Below are positions 32,005-42,795 of a stretch of DNA of 64,000 nt, piece after piece. The stretch's first letter is position 1, and every line of letters begins with the position of its first letter. The position numbers were made by a program, and so were the translations under genes. Origin of the DNA: Actinomycetota bacterium (GTDB lineage: Bacteria; Actinomycetota; Actinomycetes; S36-B12). The notes beneath the pieces were generated by a model. The model searched no databases. It was not told the DNA's origin and saw nothing but the letters and a program-made list of their open reading frames with translations. The DNA lies in the NCBI GenBank assembly GCA_017856385.1, contig JAFMFD010000001.1, positions 1-64,000 of the forward strand. Reading direction: 5' to 3'.

Positions 32005-33228
32005 GTGGGCGTTGATCCGCACGTGCTGTCGATGGTCCTCGCGGGCGGTGAGGGCAAGCGACTGATGCCCCTGACCGCGGATCGCGCCAAGCCCGCGGTT
32101 CCGTTCGGCGGCTCATACCGGCTCGTCGACTTCGTGCTGTCCAACCTGATCAACGCAGGGCTGCGGCGCGTGTGCGTCCTCACCCAGTACAAGTCGCACA
32201 GCCTCGACCGCCACGTGACGCAGACGTGGCGGATGCCGACCCTGCTGGGCGACTACGTGACACCGGTGCCGGCCCAGCAGCGCCTCGGGCCGCGCTGGTA
32301 CACGGGGAGCGCCGACGCCATCTTCCAGAGCCTCAACCTCGTCTACGACGAGCAGCCGGACTACGTCGTGGTGTTCGGTGCCGATCACGTGTACCGGATG
32401 GATCCCATGCAGATGATCGAGGCGCACATCGACAGTGGAGCCGGAGTCACCGTCGCCGGGATCCGGATGCCCAAGTCGATCTCCCACCAGTTCGGCATCA
32501 TCGAGGCGGGGCCGGACGGGCGGCAGATCTCCCGCTTCCTCGAGAAGCCTGCGGACCCGCCGACCATCCCGGGGGACGACGAGCACTGCTACGTCTCGAT
32601 GGGCAACTACGTGTTCTCGACCAGCGTGCTCATCGACGCGCTTCGGTCGGACGCTGCGGACCCGTCCTCCGTCCATGACATGGGAGGGAACATCCTGCCC
32701 ATGCTCACCGAGCAGGGGCTTGCACAGGTCTACGACTTCGACACCAACGTGGTCCCCGGTGCCACCGAGCGGGATCGCGGGTACTGGCGCGATGTCGGGA
32801 CACTCGACAGCTACCACGATGCCCACATGGACCTGGTGTCGGTTCACCCCATCTTCAACCTCTACAACCGGCGCTGGCCGATCCTGTCCAACCTCCCGCC
32901 CATGCCGCCCGCCAAGTTCGTCGAGGGCGGCAACGCTCACGAGTCGATGGTCGGCGCGGGAACGGTCATCTCCGGCGCCCATGTGCGCACCTCGGTCATC
33001 GCCTCCGCCGTGAACGTCGAGGCGGGTGCCTACGTCGAGGGCAGCGTGGTGATGCCGGGCGTGCGGATCGGGCGCAATGCGGTGGTCCGCCGCGCCATCC
33101 TGGACAAGAACGTCGAGGTGCCGGACGGGGCCCAGATCGGCGTCGACCTCGAACGCGATCGCGAGCTCTACACGGTGAGCGAGGGGGGTGTGGTGTGCCT
33201 GGGCAAGGGGATCCTCGCAGCCCGATGA
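32005..33228 (+). CDS. glgC: Glucose-1-phosphate adenylyltransferase
   Basis: A 407-residue ADP-glucose pyrophosphorylase. The catalytic N-terminal nucleotidyltransferase has [20 protein letters not shown] at about 13-32, including the Gly-rich loop and the Arg/Lys of the ATP site, and [10 protein letters not shown]. The C-terminal left-handed beta-helix repeats start around residue 300 (hexapeptide-like [16 protein letters not shown]). It makes ADP-glucose from glucose-1-phosphate and ATP, feeding GlgM. GTG start, leaderless promoter. A Tat-exported oxidase gene overlaps its stop by four bases. Confidence 0.95.
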   Translation: MGVDPHVLSMVLAGGEGKRLMPLTADRAKPAVPFGGSYRLVDFVLSNLINAGLRRVCVLTQYKSHSLDRHVTQTWRMPTLLGDYVTPVPAQQRLGPRWYTGSADAIFQSLNLVYDEQPDYVVVFGADHVYRMDPMQMIEAHIDSGAGVTVAGIRMPKSISHQFGIIEAGPDGRQISRFLEKPADPPTIPGDDEHCYVSMGNYVFSTSVLIDALRSDAADPSSVHDMGGNILPMLTEQGLAQVYDFDTNVVPGATERDRGYWRDVGTLDSYHDAHMDLVSVHPIFNLYNRRWPILSNLPPMPPAKFVEGGNAHESMVGAGTVISGAHVRTSVIASAVNVEAGAYVEGSVVMPGVRIGRNAVVRRAILDKNVEVPDGAQIGVDLERDRELYTVSEGGVVCLGKGILAAR

Positions 33229-34979
33229 GCCTCGGTCGTCGGGGGTTCCTGGGCCTGCTGGCAGGCGGCCTCGCCTCGCTTGCCCTCCCGGGCACCGCTC
33301 CCGCCCAGGCTGCTGCGGCGCGCGCCGGATGGCCCGCGCCGGCCGAGTGGGCCGCACTGCGCAGGAGGGTCGGGCGGCGGCTGGTCCGGCCGCGTCAGCC
33401 CTGGGCCGACCTCGGCCCCGGACCCATACCCCGCCGCCTGCTCAACCCCTGGTACCTCGAGGAGCACTCGGGCGCCACGCAGTCGACCGGCATGTACCGG
33501 GCATGGACCTCCACCGCGAGCAGCTACGCGATCGCCGCGCGGAGCGCCGACGACATCGTCGCCGGAGTCGACTTCGCCCGGGAGAACGGCGTCCGACTCG
33601 TCGTGAAGGGCACGGGCCACGACTACTACGGGCGCTCGTGCGGGCCCCGCGAGTCACTGCTGATCTGGACGCACCACATGCGCGGGATCACCGTGCACCG
33701 GGCCTTCGTGCCGGCCGGCGCCCCTGCGGGCACGCGGCCCGTCCCGGCTGTGACGACGACCGCAGGCAACCGTTGGCTGGAGGCCTACAAGGCGGCGTCG
33801 GCCGCAGGCCTGTACATCCAGGGAGGCGGCTGCACCAGCGTGGGCGCGTGCGGCGGCTTCGCGCTCGGCGGCGGGTTCGGCTCGTTCAGCAAGCGCTACG
33901 GGTCGGGCGCCGCGGGCGTGCTCGAGCTTGAGGTCGTCCTGGCCGACGGCTCCGTCATCACGGTGAGCGAGCACCAGCACGAGGACCTCTTCTGGGCCCT
34001 GCGCGGAGGGGGTGGCGGGACGTTCGGCGTCGTGACGCGCATGACGCTCCTCGCCCACCCGGAGCCGTCGATCTCGGGCTGGATCTCCGGGCCGATCACT
34101 GCGAAGTCCGACGCGGCGTTCCGCGACCTGCTCGAGTCGTACGTGCGCTTCTGCGCGAGCACCCTCAGCACGCCGACCTGGGGCGAGGGCGTCATCCTGA
34201 ACCCCGACTACGGCATGGCCTCGCAGATGGACACCGGCCTGAACGTGATGCAGGTGGGCACCACATTCCTCGACATCCCGACTGCGCAGGCGCAGGAGGC
34301 GTGGGAGGCCTTCCTCGGTCCGCTTCGCGCACGCCCGGAGGACTACGCCGTCGACGTCTCCTTCAGCGAGGAGCCCTTCTCCCAGCGGTGGCGGCCGACC
34401 GAGCGCGAGGCGATCTTCGACGATCGACCGGGCGCACCCAAGGGGTATTTCTGGTGGAAGGGCAACGCCAGCGAGGTCGCGGCCTACTGGGGCGCCTATG
34501 ACGGACGCGGCGTGCCCTTTGCCATGACCCAGGGTGATCGGGCGGAGGAGCTCGCGCAGGCGCTCTTCGACGCCTCTCGCACGAGCCTCATCCTGTGGCA
34601 GACCAATAAGGCCCTCTACGGCGAGCATCCCTCAGCCCGTGCTCGCGACCTGACCACCTCGATCAATCCGGCGGTCTTCGACAACATCGCGTTCATCACC
34701 ATCGGTGCGTGGAAGCAGGGCAGGTACGTCGGTGTGGCAGGGCATGAGCCGGTCGAGGCGGAGTCGATCGCGCAGTTCGACGGCGTGACCGCCGCCGCCG
34801 CGCGACTGCGACCGGTGACGCAGGAGGGCGGGTCGTACTCCAACGAGGGCAGCTACTTCGAGGAGGACTGGCGGCGCCAGTTCTGGGGCAGCAACTACCC
34901 CAGGCTGCTTCGCGTCAAGCGGCGGTACGACCCGACGAACCTGTTCCGCGTCCACAAGGGCGTCGGCAGCGGCGACTGA
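33225..34979 (+). CDS. Tat-exported FAD-linked oxidase (berberine-bridge type)
   Basis: A 584-residue secreted oxidase. The N-terminus has a twin-arginine signal, [11 protein letters not shown], then an Ala-rich cleavage region (TAPAQAAAA, about residue 25). The FAD_binding_4 (PCMH) domain shows [13 protein letters not shown] and [11 protein letters not shown], giving a His and a Cys well placed for bicovalent FAD as in berberine-bridge enzymes. The BBE C-terminal motif is [19 protein letters not shown]. It would oxidise an alcohol, sugar or amine outside the cytoplasm with oxygen. ATG overlaps the glgC stop (ATGA). The link to glycogen synthesis is unexplained. The start within glgC's frame is rejected in favour of the Tat signal. 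Confidence 0.87.
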   Translation: MSLGRRGFLGLLAGGLASLALPGTAPAQAAAARAGWPAPAEWAALRRRVGRRLVRPRQPWADLGPGPIPRRLLNPWYLEEHSGATQSTGMYRAWTSTASSYAIAARSADDIVAGVDFARENGVRLVVKGTGHDYYGRSCGPRESLLIWTHHMRGITVHRAFVPAGAPAGTRPVPAVTTTAGNRWLEAYKAASAAGLYIQGGGCTSVGACGGFALGGGFGSFSKRYGSGAAGVLELEVVLADGSVITVSEHQHEDLFWALRGGGGGTFGVVTRMTLLAHPEPSISGWISGPITAKSDAAFRDLLESYVRFCASTLSTPTWGEGVILNPDYGMASQMDTGLNVMQVGTTFLDIPTAQAQEAWEAFLGPLRARPEDYAVDVSFSEEPFSQRWRPTEREAIFDDRPGAPKGYFWWKGNASEVAAYWGAYDGRGVPFAMTQGDRAEELAQALFDASRTSLILWQTNKALYGEHPSARARDLTTSINPAVFDNIAFITIGAWKQGRYVGVAGHEPVEAESIAQFDGVTAAAARLRPVTQEGGSYSNEGSYFEEDWRRQFWGSNYPRLLRVKRRYDPTNLFRVHKGVGSGD

Positions 34980-34988
34980 GTAGCGCCA

Positions 34989-35918
34989 TCAGTCCTTGTC
35001 GATCTGATGTCGCTCGACATCGATCGCGTGGAGACGCCCATCGGCACCGAGTACTCGATGGAACACCAGGAAGCCCCCCGGAGGCAGCCGCGGATCGAGG
35101 ACGGAATGCCAGCGCTCCATCGTGGGATCCACGCCGAGCGCGCGAGCTGCCGCTGGGATGATCGTGCCGAAGACGGGCCGGTGCGAGCACACGACCATGG
35201 GGACGTCCACCTGCGCCAACTCGGTGATGCGCGCGTCCGCGGCATCCGGATCCGCACGATGGGCCTCCTCCGTCAGCGTGTCCTCGTGGATGACACCGAC
35301 GGACAGGGACTTCGCGAACTTGCTGACCGACTGGTGGCAGCGGGTCGACGGGCTGGAGCGGACCTCGCTGACGCCGAAGGCGTCGAGGATCGGCAGGAGG
35401 GCCTTGGCCTGTGACCTGCCCTTGCCGCTCAGCGGGCGCTCGGCGTCGACCTTGCCGTCGAACTGCGAGCGCTTGAGCGCCTGGGTGTGGCGCAGCAGGA
35501 TGAACGGGCTCGTGTCCGGGAGTGCAGCGGCGTCGGCGACGAGGCTGGCCTCGGAGGGGTAGGTGAGTCGCTCGGCGGCCTCGCTGACGGGCAGCCACAG
35601 GACCTCGTCGACCTCGTCGTCGGGTGCGAAGCCGTTCTCCTCACGCACGCGCGCCCGCCAGTAGTGGACGATCTTTGGCCGGCTGCCCACGCTGTACGTC
35701 TGCGCCGGCAGGGGGGACTGGAGCAGAGGCCAGTACCCCGTCTCCTCGTCGCACTCGCGCAATGCTGCGGTGAGGACGTGCTCGCCGGTCTCGACCTTGC
35801 CCTTCGGCAGCGACCAGTCCTGACGACCGGGCCGGTGCACCACGGCGAACTCGGGCCCGTCCTCACCGTCGCGCATGAGAACCACGCCGGCAGCGAGGAT
35901 GAGGGAGTCTCCTGCCAC
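34989..35918 (-). CDS. mutT1: MutT1-like Nudix and histidine-phosphatase fusion
   Basis: A 309-residue two-domain protein. Residues about 1-130 form a Nudix hydrolase with a perfect box: G40-x5-E46-x7-R54-E55-x2-E58-E59-x-G61. Residues about 135-300 form a histidine phosphatase starting LLRHTQALKRS, with the second catalytic His around CSHRPVFG. This is the architecture of mycobacterial MutT1, which cleans oxidised nucleotides (8-oxo-GTP, Ap4A) in two steps. It starts at GTG one base after the stop of the CYTH-CHAD gene, in an operon with ppk1, the same association as Rv2984-Rv2985 but with CYTH-CHAD inserted. Confidence 0.87.
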   Translation of the reverse strand: MAGDSLILAAGVVLMRDGEDGPEFAVVHRPGRQDWSLPKGKVETGEHVLTAALRECDEETGYWPLLQSPLPAQTYSVGSRPKIVHYWRARVREENGFAPDDEVDEVLWLPVSEAAERLTYPSEASLVADAAALPDTSPFILLRHTQALKRSQFDGKVDAERPLSGKGRSQAKALLPILDAFGVSEVRSSPSTRCHQSVSKFAKSLSVGVIHEDTLTEEAHRADPDAADARITELAQVDVPMVVCSHRPVFGTIIPAAARALGVDPTMERWHSVLDPRLPPGGFLVFHRVLGADGRLHAIDVERHQIDKD

Positions 35919-35919
35919 C

Positions 35920-37455
35920 TCAGGCCACCCCGGCCTCGCGCGCGCACTTGACGGCGTGCGACCACGCCGTGCCGAAGCGGAGGCGGTCCTCGATCTCCAC
36001 CTCGGTCTCGTAGGCGTGCAGGAGTCCCAGCGAGAGACCGGTCGCCCCGTCGATGTCGGGCAGCCCCGCGAACTCGCGCAGGAGGGTCTGCGCGACGTAG
36101 GCGTCCTGATGGTCGCCCAGTACCTCCGTGATCTCCGCGAGGGCCTGCGAGAGGCGGCGCATCCGCTTGCCGAAGATCTCCTCGACGGCCTCGGCGGCGT
36201 ACCGCGCCCGTTTCGCCTTGATGCGTGCCTCGTGCCAGGGGACGCTCGGGCCGTCGAGGTCGAGCTCGTTCACCGCCTTCGCCAGGCGTCGCCAGGTGCG
36301 AGACACCAGCGGCGGCAGGGCAACGGCACAGCTGGCATACGCCTCATCGGTGACGGGAGGGTCGACGGCAAGCCGCATCAGGTCGTCCACGAGGTCCTGG
36401 TGACGGTCACTGCGCAGGGCGGCGAGTGCGCTGGCACGAGCAGAGACCAGTCGGGCGTCGAGCAGTGCATCGATCGCCGTGCGGCAGCGATCGGTGTCGT
36501 CCCGGTCCGCGAGGCGCCCAGCGTGCTCGTCGAGCCGGGACTCCATGACCTCGGTGTCGCGGATCGCACCGAGCTCGCTGGCCATCCAGCGCAGTTCCTC
36601 GCGGATGTCCTCGACGTCGACCGGGTCGAGGAGTGGAGCGAACGTGGTCAGCGTGCTGCGCAGGCGACGGGCGGCCACACGCATCTGGTGCACGGAGTCC
36701 GGCAGGTCGCGGCGGACCCCGATGTCGGCCATGAGCAGGTGGCGGACATGGCGCGAGAGCACCGCGCGGATGGCGTCGACGGCGAGCCCGTCCGGACCGG
36801 GCACGGGAAACTCGGGGACGTCCGGCGGCTGGGCCGTCTGGGGGCCGAGGGCGCTTGCGGCCTTGCTCACCGAGTTCGGCTCGGCCCCACGGGCCAGCAG
36901 GAGCGCACTGACCGAAGCCATGACCTCGTCGGTGAGTGGATGGTCCCCTGCCAGGGCCTCGACCTCCACCTCACGGAACACGCTCACCACGCGGCCGGAG
37001 TGCCGCACGGTCACGACGTCGTCAACGATCTCCACGAGGGCAACCCCCTCGTCGTCCCGGATCACGGTCGGGGCACGCACGGTCTGGAGGGTGACCACGG
37101 GTGCCAGGGGAAGCTCGTGCAGGAGCGGTGAGACGACCTCCACCAGTGAGCCGGGCACCGAGCCTGTTGGGCCGGCGTCGAGGGGCAGTTGCATCTCGTC
37201 GCGCGACGTGCCATCAGCGCCGGCGACCGGGAGCTTCATGTGCCATCCGGCGTCCGGACCCCCCTCGCGGCGACGCAGCGTGATGCCCCACCGGAAGAGC
37301 GTCAGTTCCCGGGTGTCGTGGTAGACCGCCTCCATCTCGAAGGGCTCGCCCGTCGTCGTGGTGGTCGAGTTGCCGATGGTGAGGGCGGGCAGCTCGAACA
37401 GCGCATGCACGCGGAACTTGCGCTCGACCTCGCGGTGCGTGCGAGGTGCGCTCAC
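35920..37455 (-). CDS. CYTH-CHAD domain protein, polyphosphate-associated
   Basis: A 511-residue fusion. The N-terminal CYTH (triphosphate tunnel) domain begins EVERK at residues 9-13, the diagnostic ExExK. The CHAD domain covers roughly residues 240-500 with conserved basic helices; [14 protein letters not shown] and [14 protein letters not shown] are characteristic CHAD motifs. CYTH domains hydrolyse triphosphates or PPPi, and CHAD binds polyphosphate granules. It overlaps ppk1 by four bases (GTGA). Start is GTG after CTGTGAGC; a longer frame inside ppk1 is rejected. Likely function: cleavage or binding of polyphosphate made by PPK1. Confidence 0.88.
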   Translation of the reverse strand: MSAPRTHREVERKFRVHALFELPALTIGNSTTTTTGEPFEMEAVYHDTRELTLFRWGITLRRREGGPDAGWHMKLPVAGADGTSRDEMQLPLDAGPTGSVPGSLVEVVSPLLHELPLAPVVTLQTVRAPTVIRDDEGVALVEIVDDVVTVRHSGRVVSVFREVEVEALAGDHPLTDEVMASVSALLLARGAEPNSVSKAASALGPQTAQPPDVPEFPVPGPDGLAVDAIRAVLSRHVRHLLMADIGVRRDLPDSVHQMRVAARRLRSTLTTFAPLLDPVDVEDIREELRWMASELGAIRDTEVMESRLDEHAGRLADRDDTDRCRTAIDALLDARLVSARASALAALRSDRHQDLVDDLMRLAVDPPVTDEAYASCAVALPPLVSRTWRRLAKAVNELDLDGPSVPWHEARIKAKRARYAAEAVEEIFGKRMRRLSQALAEITEVLGDHQDAYVAQTLLREFAGLPDIDGATGLSLGLLHAYETEVEIEDRLRFGTAWSHAVKCAREAGVA

Positions 37456-39608
37456 GGCGCGAAGCCGTGCTTGCGCTTGTACTCGATGAGCGTCTCCTGG
37501 TAGTCCCGCAGGTGGCGCCCCTCGGCGTCGTAGAGTCGACGGGTCCATGCGCCATCGGCATGCAGGTCCCAGGCGGAGGTGTCGGGGTCGAAGGCGAGGT
37601 CGAAGAGCGAGTCGAGGTCCGCGACCTGATCCGGGTGGATGAGGCTGACGAGCGTCTCGACCCGTCGGTCGAGGTTGCGGTGCATGAGGTCGGCGGACCC
37701 GATCCATGCCTCGTGGCTCCCGCCGTTCTCGAACATGTAGATGCGCGAATGCTCGAGGAACCGGCCGAGGATGCTGATGACGCGGATGTTCGCGCTCAGG
37801 TCGGGCACACCGGGCCGAACGGCGCAGATTCCGCGCACCCAGATGTCGATGGGCACCCCTGCCCGGCTCGCGCGGTAGAGCGCATCGATTAGCTCCTCGT
37901 CGACGATCGAGTTGCACTTGAAGCGGATGCCGGCGGGTCGCCCCGCGCGCCTGTGGTCGATCTCGCGCTCGATCCGCTCGATCAGGCCAGTGCGCACCGA
38001 ATGCGGCGCCACCAGGAAGCGCTCGTACTCGGTGTTCATCGAGTACCCGGACAGCACATTGAAGATGTTCGAGACGTCCTCGCCGACGGCCGGGTCACAC
38101 GTCAGCAGCCCGAGGTCCTCGTACAGTCGCGCGGTCTTGGGGTGGTAGTTGCCCGTCCCGATGTGGCAGTAGCGGCGCAACTGGTCGCCGTCGTTGCGCA
38201 CCACCATGGAGAGCTTGGAGTGGGTCTTGAGGCCCACCAGGCCGTACACGACGTGGACGCCGGCCTCCTCGAGCTTGCGCGCCCACTCGATGTTGTTCTG
38301 CTCGTCGAATCGGGCCTTGATCTCGACCAGGGCCAGCACCTGCTTACCTGCCTGGGCCGCCTTGATGAGGGCGTCGACGATGGGCGAGTCGCCGGAGGTC
38401 CGGTAGAGGGTCTGCTTGATGGCCAGGACGAGGGGGTCGCGGGCGGCCTGCTCGAGGAACAGCTGGACGCTCGTCGAGAAGGAGTCGTACGGATGGTGGA
38501 CGAGCACGTCGTGCTCGCGCATCACCGAGAGGATGTCGGGCTCCAGCGCGCTCTCGACCTCGCTCAGCTGGCGTGAGGTGCGCGGGACGAACCTGCGCTG
38601 CTTGAGGTCGTCGCGATCCATCCCGACGATCGTCCAGAGGCCTGTGAGGTCGAGGGGGCCGGAGAGCCGGAAGACCTCGTGAGGGTTGACGTCGAGCTCG
38701 TCGATGAGCAGTTCAAGCACGTGCGGGTCGATGGACTCCTCGACCTCCAGCCGCACGGGTGGCCCGAAGCGGCGGCGCATCAGCTCGCGCTCAAGGGCCA
38801 GGAGCAGGTTCTCGGCGTCGTCCTCCTCGACCTCGACGTCCTCGTTGCGCGTGACCCGGAAGGTGTGGGTCTGCTGGATCTCCATGCCCGGAAAGAGGGC
38901 GTCGAGATGGGCGGAGATGACGTCCTCGAGGGGGACGAAGCGCGCGGGCCCCACCTCGACGAACCGCGGGAGCAGGGGCGGCACCTTGACGCGGGCGAAG
39001 AGCTCGTTGCCGGTCACGGGGTTGCGCACGACGACGGCCAGGTTCAAAGACAGGCCGCTGATATACGGGAACGGGTGCGAGGGGTCGACCGCCAACGGGG
39101 TGAGCACAGGGAACACCTGGGTGTCGAAGAAGGCGCCGACCTCGCTGCGCTCGTCGGGGGTGAGGTCGTCCCAGCGGAGCAGCTGGATCCCCTCGGCCTC
39201 CAGCTCGGGCAGCACGGAGTCGTGGAAGAGGCGGGCCTGCTGGAGCTGGAGCTCGTACGCGCGCCACCAGATGCTCTCGAGCACCTCGCGCGGGGTGTAC
39301 CCGCTGGCGGAGCGCACGGCGATGCCTGTGGCGATGCGGCGCTTGAGCCCGGCGACCCGCACCATGAAGAACTCGTCGAGGTTGCTGGCGAAGATGGCCA
39401 GGAACTTGGCGCGGTCGAGGATGGGCAGATCGACGTCCTCGGAGAGCTCGAGCACCCGCTGGTTGAAGGCCAGCCAGGAGAGCTCGCGGTCCAGGAAGCG
39501 GTCGGCGGGCAGCCCATCGGACGCAGCGGACGCGGCGGGCAGGATGCGCAGCTCGGTCGTCTCGTCCCCGAGGCTGCCGCCTGCGCCCGCCACTGAGGTC
39601 TGGCTCAC
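37452..39608 (-). CDS. ppk: Polyphosphate kinase 1
   Basis: A 718-residue PPK1, a normal length. It has the N-terminal helical domain with [14 protein letters not shown], the catalytic phosphohistidine in GLKTHSKL and a second conserved His in FLEHSRI, plus [17 protein letters not shown]. It makes long-chain polyphosphate from ATP. Start is GTG with no clear ribosome site, 60 bp after mshD; the exact start is uncertain by a few codons. It is the first gene of the operon ppk1 - CYTH-CHAD - mutT1-like. Confidence 0.94.
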   Translation of the reverse strand: MSQTSVAGAGGSLGDETTELRILPAASAASDGLPADRFLDRELSWLAFNQRVLELSEDVDLPILDRAKFLAIFASNLDEFFMVRVAGLKRRIATGIAVRSASGYTPREVLESIWWRAYELQLQQARLFHDSVLPELEAEGIQLLRWDDLTPDERSEVGAFFDTQVFPVLTPLAVDPSHPFPYISGLSLNLAVVVRNPVTGNELFARVKVPPLLPRFVEVGPARFVPLEDVISAHLDALFPGMEIQQTHTFRVTRNEDVEVEEDDAENLLLALERELMRRRFGPPVRLEVEESIDPHVLELLIDELDVNPHEVFRLSGPLDLTGLWTIVGMDRDDLKQRRFVPRTSRQLSEVESALEPDILSVMREHDVLVHHPYDSFSTSVQLFLEQAARDPLVLAIKQTLYRTSGDSPIVDALIKAAQAGKQVLALVEIKARFDEQNNIEWARKLEEAGVHVVYGLVGLKTHSKLSMVVRNDGDQLRRYCHIGTGNYHPKTARLYEDLGLLTCDPAVGEDVSNIFNVLSGYSMNTEYERFLVAPHSVRTGLIERIEREIDHRRAGRPAGIRFKCNSIVDEELIDALYRASRAGVPIDIWVRGICAVRPGVPDLSANIRVISILGRFLEHSRIYMFENGGSHEAWIGSADLMHRNLDRRVETLVSLIHPDQVADLDSLFDLAFDPDTSAWDLHADGAWTRRLYDAEGRHLRDYQETLIEYKRKHGFAP

Positions 39609-39668
39609 CCCGGGATGGTCCCACAGTCAGGTGAACACCGGGAGGCTGGAGGACGGACGTTCAGGGCG

Positions 39669-40613
39669 TCAGCGCTGGAAGAGCACGTCGGTGTCCCACC
39701 GGGCGAAGCCCAGCCCCTCGTAGAGGCTGATCGCCGGGGTGTTTCGGGCATCCGCGTAGAGCATCGCCTGGTCCAGCCCCAGGGACCGCAGGTGGTGCAG
39801 CCCCGACAGCGTGAGTGCCCGGCCCAGACCCGACCCACGCTCCCCGGGATCGACGGCCACCACGTAGACCTCGCCGATGGCGGTATGGTGGTGGTCGCGC
39901 CCCGTCCCGCCACCATGGACCTTCGTCCAGTGGAAGCCGACCAGCCGATCGGCACGCCATGCCAGCAGGAAGCCGGCGGAGGAGAACCACGGCTCGCGCA
40001 GCCGCCGGTCCAGGTCGGCGCGGGTCCACGAGCCCTGGTCCGGCAGGTGGGTGAAGGCCCGGGCGTTGAGGTCCAGCCATGCCTCCTCGTCGGCACCCGG
40101 CACGAACGGCCGGATCTCGACGCCCGCCGGGACGATCGCGCGGGGCAAGGGGGCGTACAGCGACCGACGCATCTGCCACAGCACGCGGCTGCGCCGGAAG
40201 CCGAGCCGCTCGGCGAGTTCGCCCGCACCCGCCTGCTCGCCGTGCGCCCACAGGCGCAGCCGGCCGTCCGGGGCCAGCGACATCAGGTGCTCGATCAGTG
40301 CCGTGCCGATGCCGCGCCGCCGGAAGGCGGGCGCGACCGTGAACTCGGCACTGGACCCCTCGACCTCGTCGGTGATGTCGATGTGGGCGTAGCCGATGAG
40401 CCGACCTGTTCCGGCGTCGCGCGCGAGCACGTGCAGGCCGGGCTCCTCGCCACCCTCCTTGGCATGCAGCCACACGTGCTCCGACAGTGGCCGGAGTCCG
40501 TCGTGCTCGGTGATCTCCTCGAGCATCCCGGTCAGCTCGTCGATGTCCTCGTCGGCGAGGCGCGCCTCGATCGCGTAGTTGACGGTGGGGGCCATGTTGA
40601 TGGGGGAGGCCAT
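39669..40613 (-). CDS. mshD: Mycothiol synthase (two GNAT domains)
   Basis: A 314-residue protein of two GNAT acetyltransferase domains. The acetyl-CoA loop of the first is VAPAFRRRGIGTALIEHL (about 92-109), and of the second VAVDPGERGSGLGRAL. MshD adds acetyl to Cys-GlcN-inositol, the last step of mycothiol formation; mshA in this window carries out the first step. It follows a GlnR-like regulator by 5 bp, the same order as Rv0818-Rv0819 as I recall. Two in-frame ATGs (40613 and 40595) are possible; the first gives a short extra N-terminus (MASPIN). Confidence 0.9.
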   Translation of the reverse strand: MASPINMAPTVNYAIEARLADEDIDELTGMLEEITEHDGLRPLSEHVWLHAKEGGEEPGLHVLARDAGTGRLIGYAHIDITDEVEGSSAEFTVAPAFRRRGIGTALIEHLMSLAPDGRLRLWAHGEQAGAGELAERLGFRRSRVLWQMRRSLYAPLPRAIVPAGVEIRPFVPGADEEAWLDLNARAFTHLPDQGSWTRADLDRRLREPWFSSAGFLLAWRADRLVGFHWTKVHGGGTGRDHHHTAIGEVYVVAVDPGERGSGLGRALTLSGLHHLRSLGLDQAMLYADARNTPAISLYEGLGFARWDTDVLFQR

Positions 40614-40618
40614 GGCGC

Positions 40619-41338
40619 TCAGGCGAGCACGTCGGCGTCCGCGGTGCGGGCTGAGGGGTCGGCACCGTCGGGCACGAATCGGTAGCCGACATTGCGGACG
40701 GTGCCGATGAGGCTCTCGTGCTCTGGGCCGAGTTTGGCGCGGAGACGACGGACGTGGACGTCGACGGTGCGCGTGCCGCCGAAGTAGTCGTAGCCCCACA
40801 CCTCCTGCAGCAGGATCGCCCGGGTGAACACTCGGCCGGGGTGCTGGGCCAGATACTTGAGCAGCTCGAACTCCTTGAACGTCAGGTCGAGCGTGCGACT
40901 GCGCAGCCGCGCCGAGTAGGTGGCCTCGTCGATGTGCAGGTCTCCGCTGCGGATCTCACCGGGGGCGTGGTCGTCGGGCGCGGCACTGCTGCCCACCGAC
41001 GCCGCGGCGAGTCGCAGCCGCGCCTCGACCTCGGCCGGTGAGCTGGTGTCGAGCAGCACCTCGTCCATGCCCCAGTCGTGCTGCACGGCGGCGAGCCCGC
41101 CCTCGGTGGTGACGAGGATCAGGGGGACGTCGACACCGGTCTGGCGGAGCAGGCGGGTCAAGCCGCGGACGGCCGGCAGGTCGCGACGGCCGTCGACGAG
41201 CAGGGCGTCGCACGCGGGCGCCCGCAGCAGGGCGGTCGCCTCCGCGGGCATCGTGTGGACGTGGTGGCCGAGCAGCGCGAGCGCAGGGAGCACCTCGGCG
41301 GAGGGCTCCATCGCCCGCGTCAGGAGGATCAGGCGCAT
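40619..41338 (-). CDS. GlnR-like winged-helix response regulator
   Basis: A 239-residue OmpR-type regulator. The receiver-like N-terminal domain keeps an Asp in [12 protein letters not shown], and the C-terminal winged helix shows [18 protein letters not shown] and [14 protein letters not shown]. No histidine kinase lies nearby. Its position before mshD matches Rv0818, the mycobacterial GlnR, an orphan regulator of nitrogen assimilation. GlnR family members lack full phosphorylation chemistry. If this is GlnR it could control nitrogen uptake genes and possibly the catabolic glutamyl-ligase genes of this window, but no GlnR boxes were checked. Confidence 0.83.
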   Translation of the reverse strand: MRLILLTRAMEPSAEVLPALALLGHHVHTMPAEATALLRAPACDALLVDGRRDLPAVRGLTRLLRQTGVDVPLILVTTEGGLAAVQHDWGMDEVLLDTSSPAEVEARLRLAAASVGSSAAPDDHAPGEIRSGDLHIDEATYSARLRSRTLDLTFKEFELLKYLAQHPGRVFTRAILLQEVWGYDYFGGTRTVDVHVRRLRAKLGPEHESLIGTVRNVGYRFVPDGADPSARTADADVLA

Positions 41339-41425
41339 GTCACCCCCAGCGGCCGGCGCGCCGCCTGTCGGAACGCGGAGGACCCAAGGCTACGGCACGG
41401 TGCCATGAGGTCCTCTCCGGTCGGG

Positions 41426-41431
41426 CACAAT
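41426..41431 (+). promoter_or_regulatory. -10 box CACAAT before the hydrolase
   Basis: CACAAT ends 6 nt before GTG 41438, the leaderless spacing common in this window, and supports that start over an ATG at 41405. Confidence 0.4.
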
Positions 41432-41437
41432 GCTGCG

Positions 41438-42268
41438 GTGCGCTCGTGGCTGGATCCCTCATGGGATGCGACGACCCTGACGACGGCCGATGGGGTCGCG
41501 ATCAGTGCCGTCCACGTGCCGGCGACCGGGCCGGCGTCCGGGCGAGACCTCGCACTGGTGGTGGTCCACGGCTTCACCGGTAACTGGCGGCACGAGCGCG
41601 TCCAGCGGGTGGTGGCCCGGCTGCGCGCCTTCGGCGGTGTGGTCGCGCTGGACATGCGTGGGCATGGGCAGTCGGGAGGCGCCACCACCGTGGGCGATGA
41701 GGAGGTCCTCGATGTCGAGGCGGCCGTGGCCTGGGCGCGGGACCTCGGCTACCGCCGGGTCGCCACCGTGGGCTTCTCCCTCGGCGGCGCGGTGTCTCTG
41801 CGCGAGGCGGCGCTGGCGGCCGGGACCCCGGGAGCAGTCGATGCGGTCGTCAGCGTGAGTGCGCCGGCGTTCTGGTTCTACCGCGGCACGCGCATCATGC
41901 GAGTGGCCCACTGGATGGTCGAGACGGCTCCCGGTCGTACTCTCATGCGGTTCCGTCGCACCCGGGTGAGCGGTCGCGGATGGCCCGACCCGCACCCGAT
42001 CCAGCCGTTCGAGGCGGCTGCCCAGCTCCCGGGCATCCCGCTGCTCGTCGTCCATGGCGACGCCGACCACTACTTCCCACTCGAGCACCCGGAAGCGATC
42101 GTCGACGCGGCCTGCGGTTCCGCGTCACGCGTGGACCTGTGGGTGGAGCCCGGTGTGGGGCACGCCGAGTCGGCCATCCCGCCCGCCACGGTCGACCGCA
42201 TCGGCGCATGGGCGCGCGAGGCCTGCGGCCTCACAGTCGCCGATCCACAGCGGGTGAGGTTGGCGTGA
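41438..42268 (+). CDS. Alpha/beta hydrolase
   Basis: A 276-residue alpha/beta hydrolase. The HGF motif (VVHGFTGNW) is near the N-terminus, the nucleophile elbow is VGFSLGGAVS, the acid is in HGDADHYFP, and the catalytic His is in GVGHAES near the C-terminus. The ATG 33 bp upstream is possible, but the -10 box supports GTG at 41438. Its stop overlaps the thioredoxin-like gene by four bases. The function is not specific from sequence; it may hydrolyse an ester or thioester in the cell. Confidence 0.8.
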   Translation: MRSWLDPSWDATTLTTADGVAISAVHVPATGPASGRDLALVVVHGFTGNWRHERVQRVVARLRAFGGVVALDMRGHGQSGGATTVGDEEVLDVEAAVAWARDLGYRRVATVGFSLGGAVSLREAALAAGTPGAVDAVVSVSAPAFWFYRGTRIMRVAHWMVETAPGRTLMRFRRTRVSGRGWPDPHPIQPFEAAAQLPGIPLLVVHGDADHYFPLEHPEAIVDAACGSASRVDLWVEPGVGHAESAIPPATVDRIGAWAREACGLTVADPQRVRLA

Positions 42269-42795
42269 ACGGCATGACCGGGCTGTGGGTCCTCGTCATC
42301 GTGCTCGTCGCGGCGACGGCCTTCGGGCTGTGGTACCGCCGCGTCAACGGTCGGGTGCGGGATGCGGCAGCCCCATCAGCGCCCGCGAGCGGCCCCATGG
42401 TGCCGATGGCAGGCCCGGACGATCCGCCGGCCGAGGTGCAGCCCGAACAGCCCTCCGCCCAGACCGAGGCACTGGCGGTCGCCCTGGCGGGACGCCTGGG
42501 GGAGAAGGCGACCCTCGTGCAGTTCTCCAGCGCGTTCTGCCAGCCCTGCCGCGCCACCCGGCGGATCCTGGAGGAGGTCTCTGTGATGGTGCCGGGGATC
42601 TCGCACGTCGAGATCGATGCCGAGGAGAATCTCGAACTCGTCCGGGCGCTCGACATCCGCCGCACTCCCACCGTGCTCTTCCTCGATCGGGGCGGGGTCG
42701 TGCGCAAGCAGGCCAGCGGTCAGCCGCGCAAGGCGGATGTGATCGCCGCGCTGGGCGACCTGCTGCCCGAGGATCGACCCGACTTCGAGATCTAG
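42265..42795 (+). CDS. Membrane-anchored thioredoxin-like protein (ThiX-like)
   Basis: A 176-residue protein with an N-terminal membrane helix (LWVLVIVLVAATAFGLWY, about 7-24), a Pro/Ala linker and a thioredoxin domain. The redox motif is CQPC at 92-95, and the cis-Pro is in RRTPTVLF. It would reduce or oxidise thiols at the membrane. In mycobacteria a similar gene (Rv0816c) lies next to a DUF4395 gene, a GlnR-like regulator and mshD, and the same set occurs here on both sides of the hydrolase. GTG start overlaps the hydrolase stop. Confidence 0.85.
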   Translation: MNGMTGLWVLVIVLVAATAFGLWYRRVNGRVRDAAAPSAPASGPMVPMAGPDDPPAEVQPEQPSAQTEALAVALAGRLGEKATLVQFSSAFCQPCRATRRILEEVSVMVPGISHVEIDAEENLELVRALDIRRTPTVLFLDRGGVVRKQASGQPRKADVIAALGDLLPEDRPDFEI

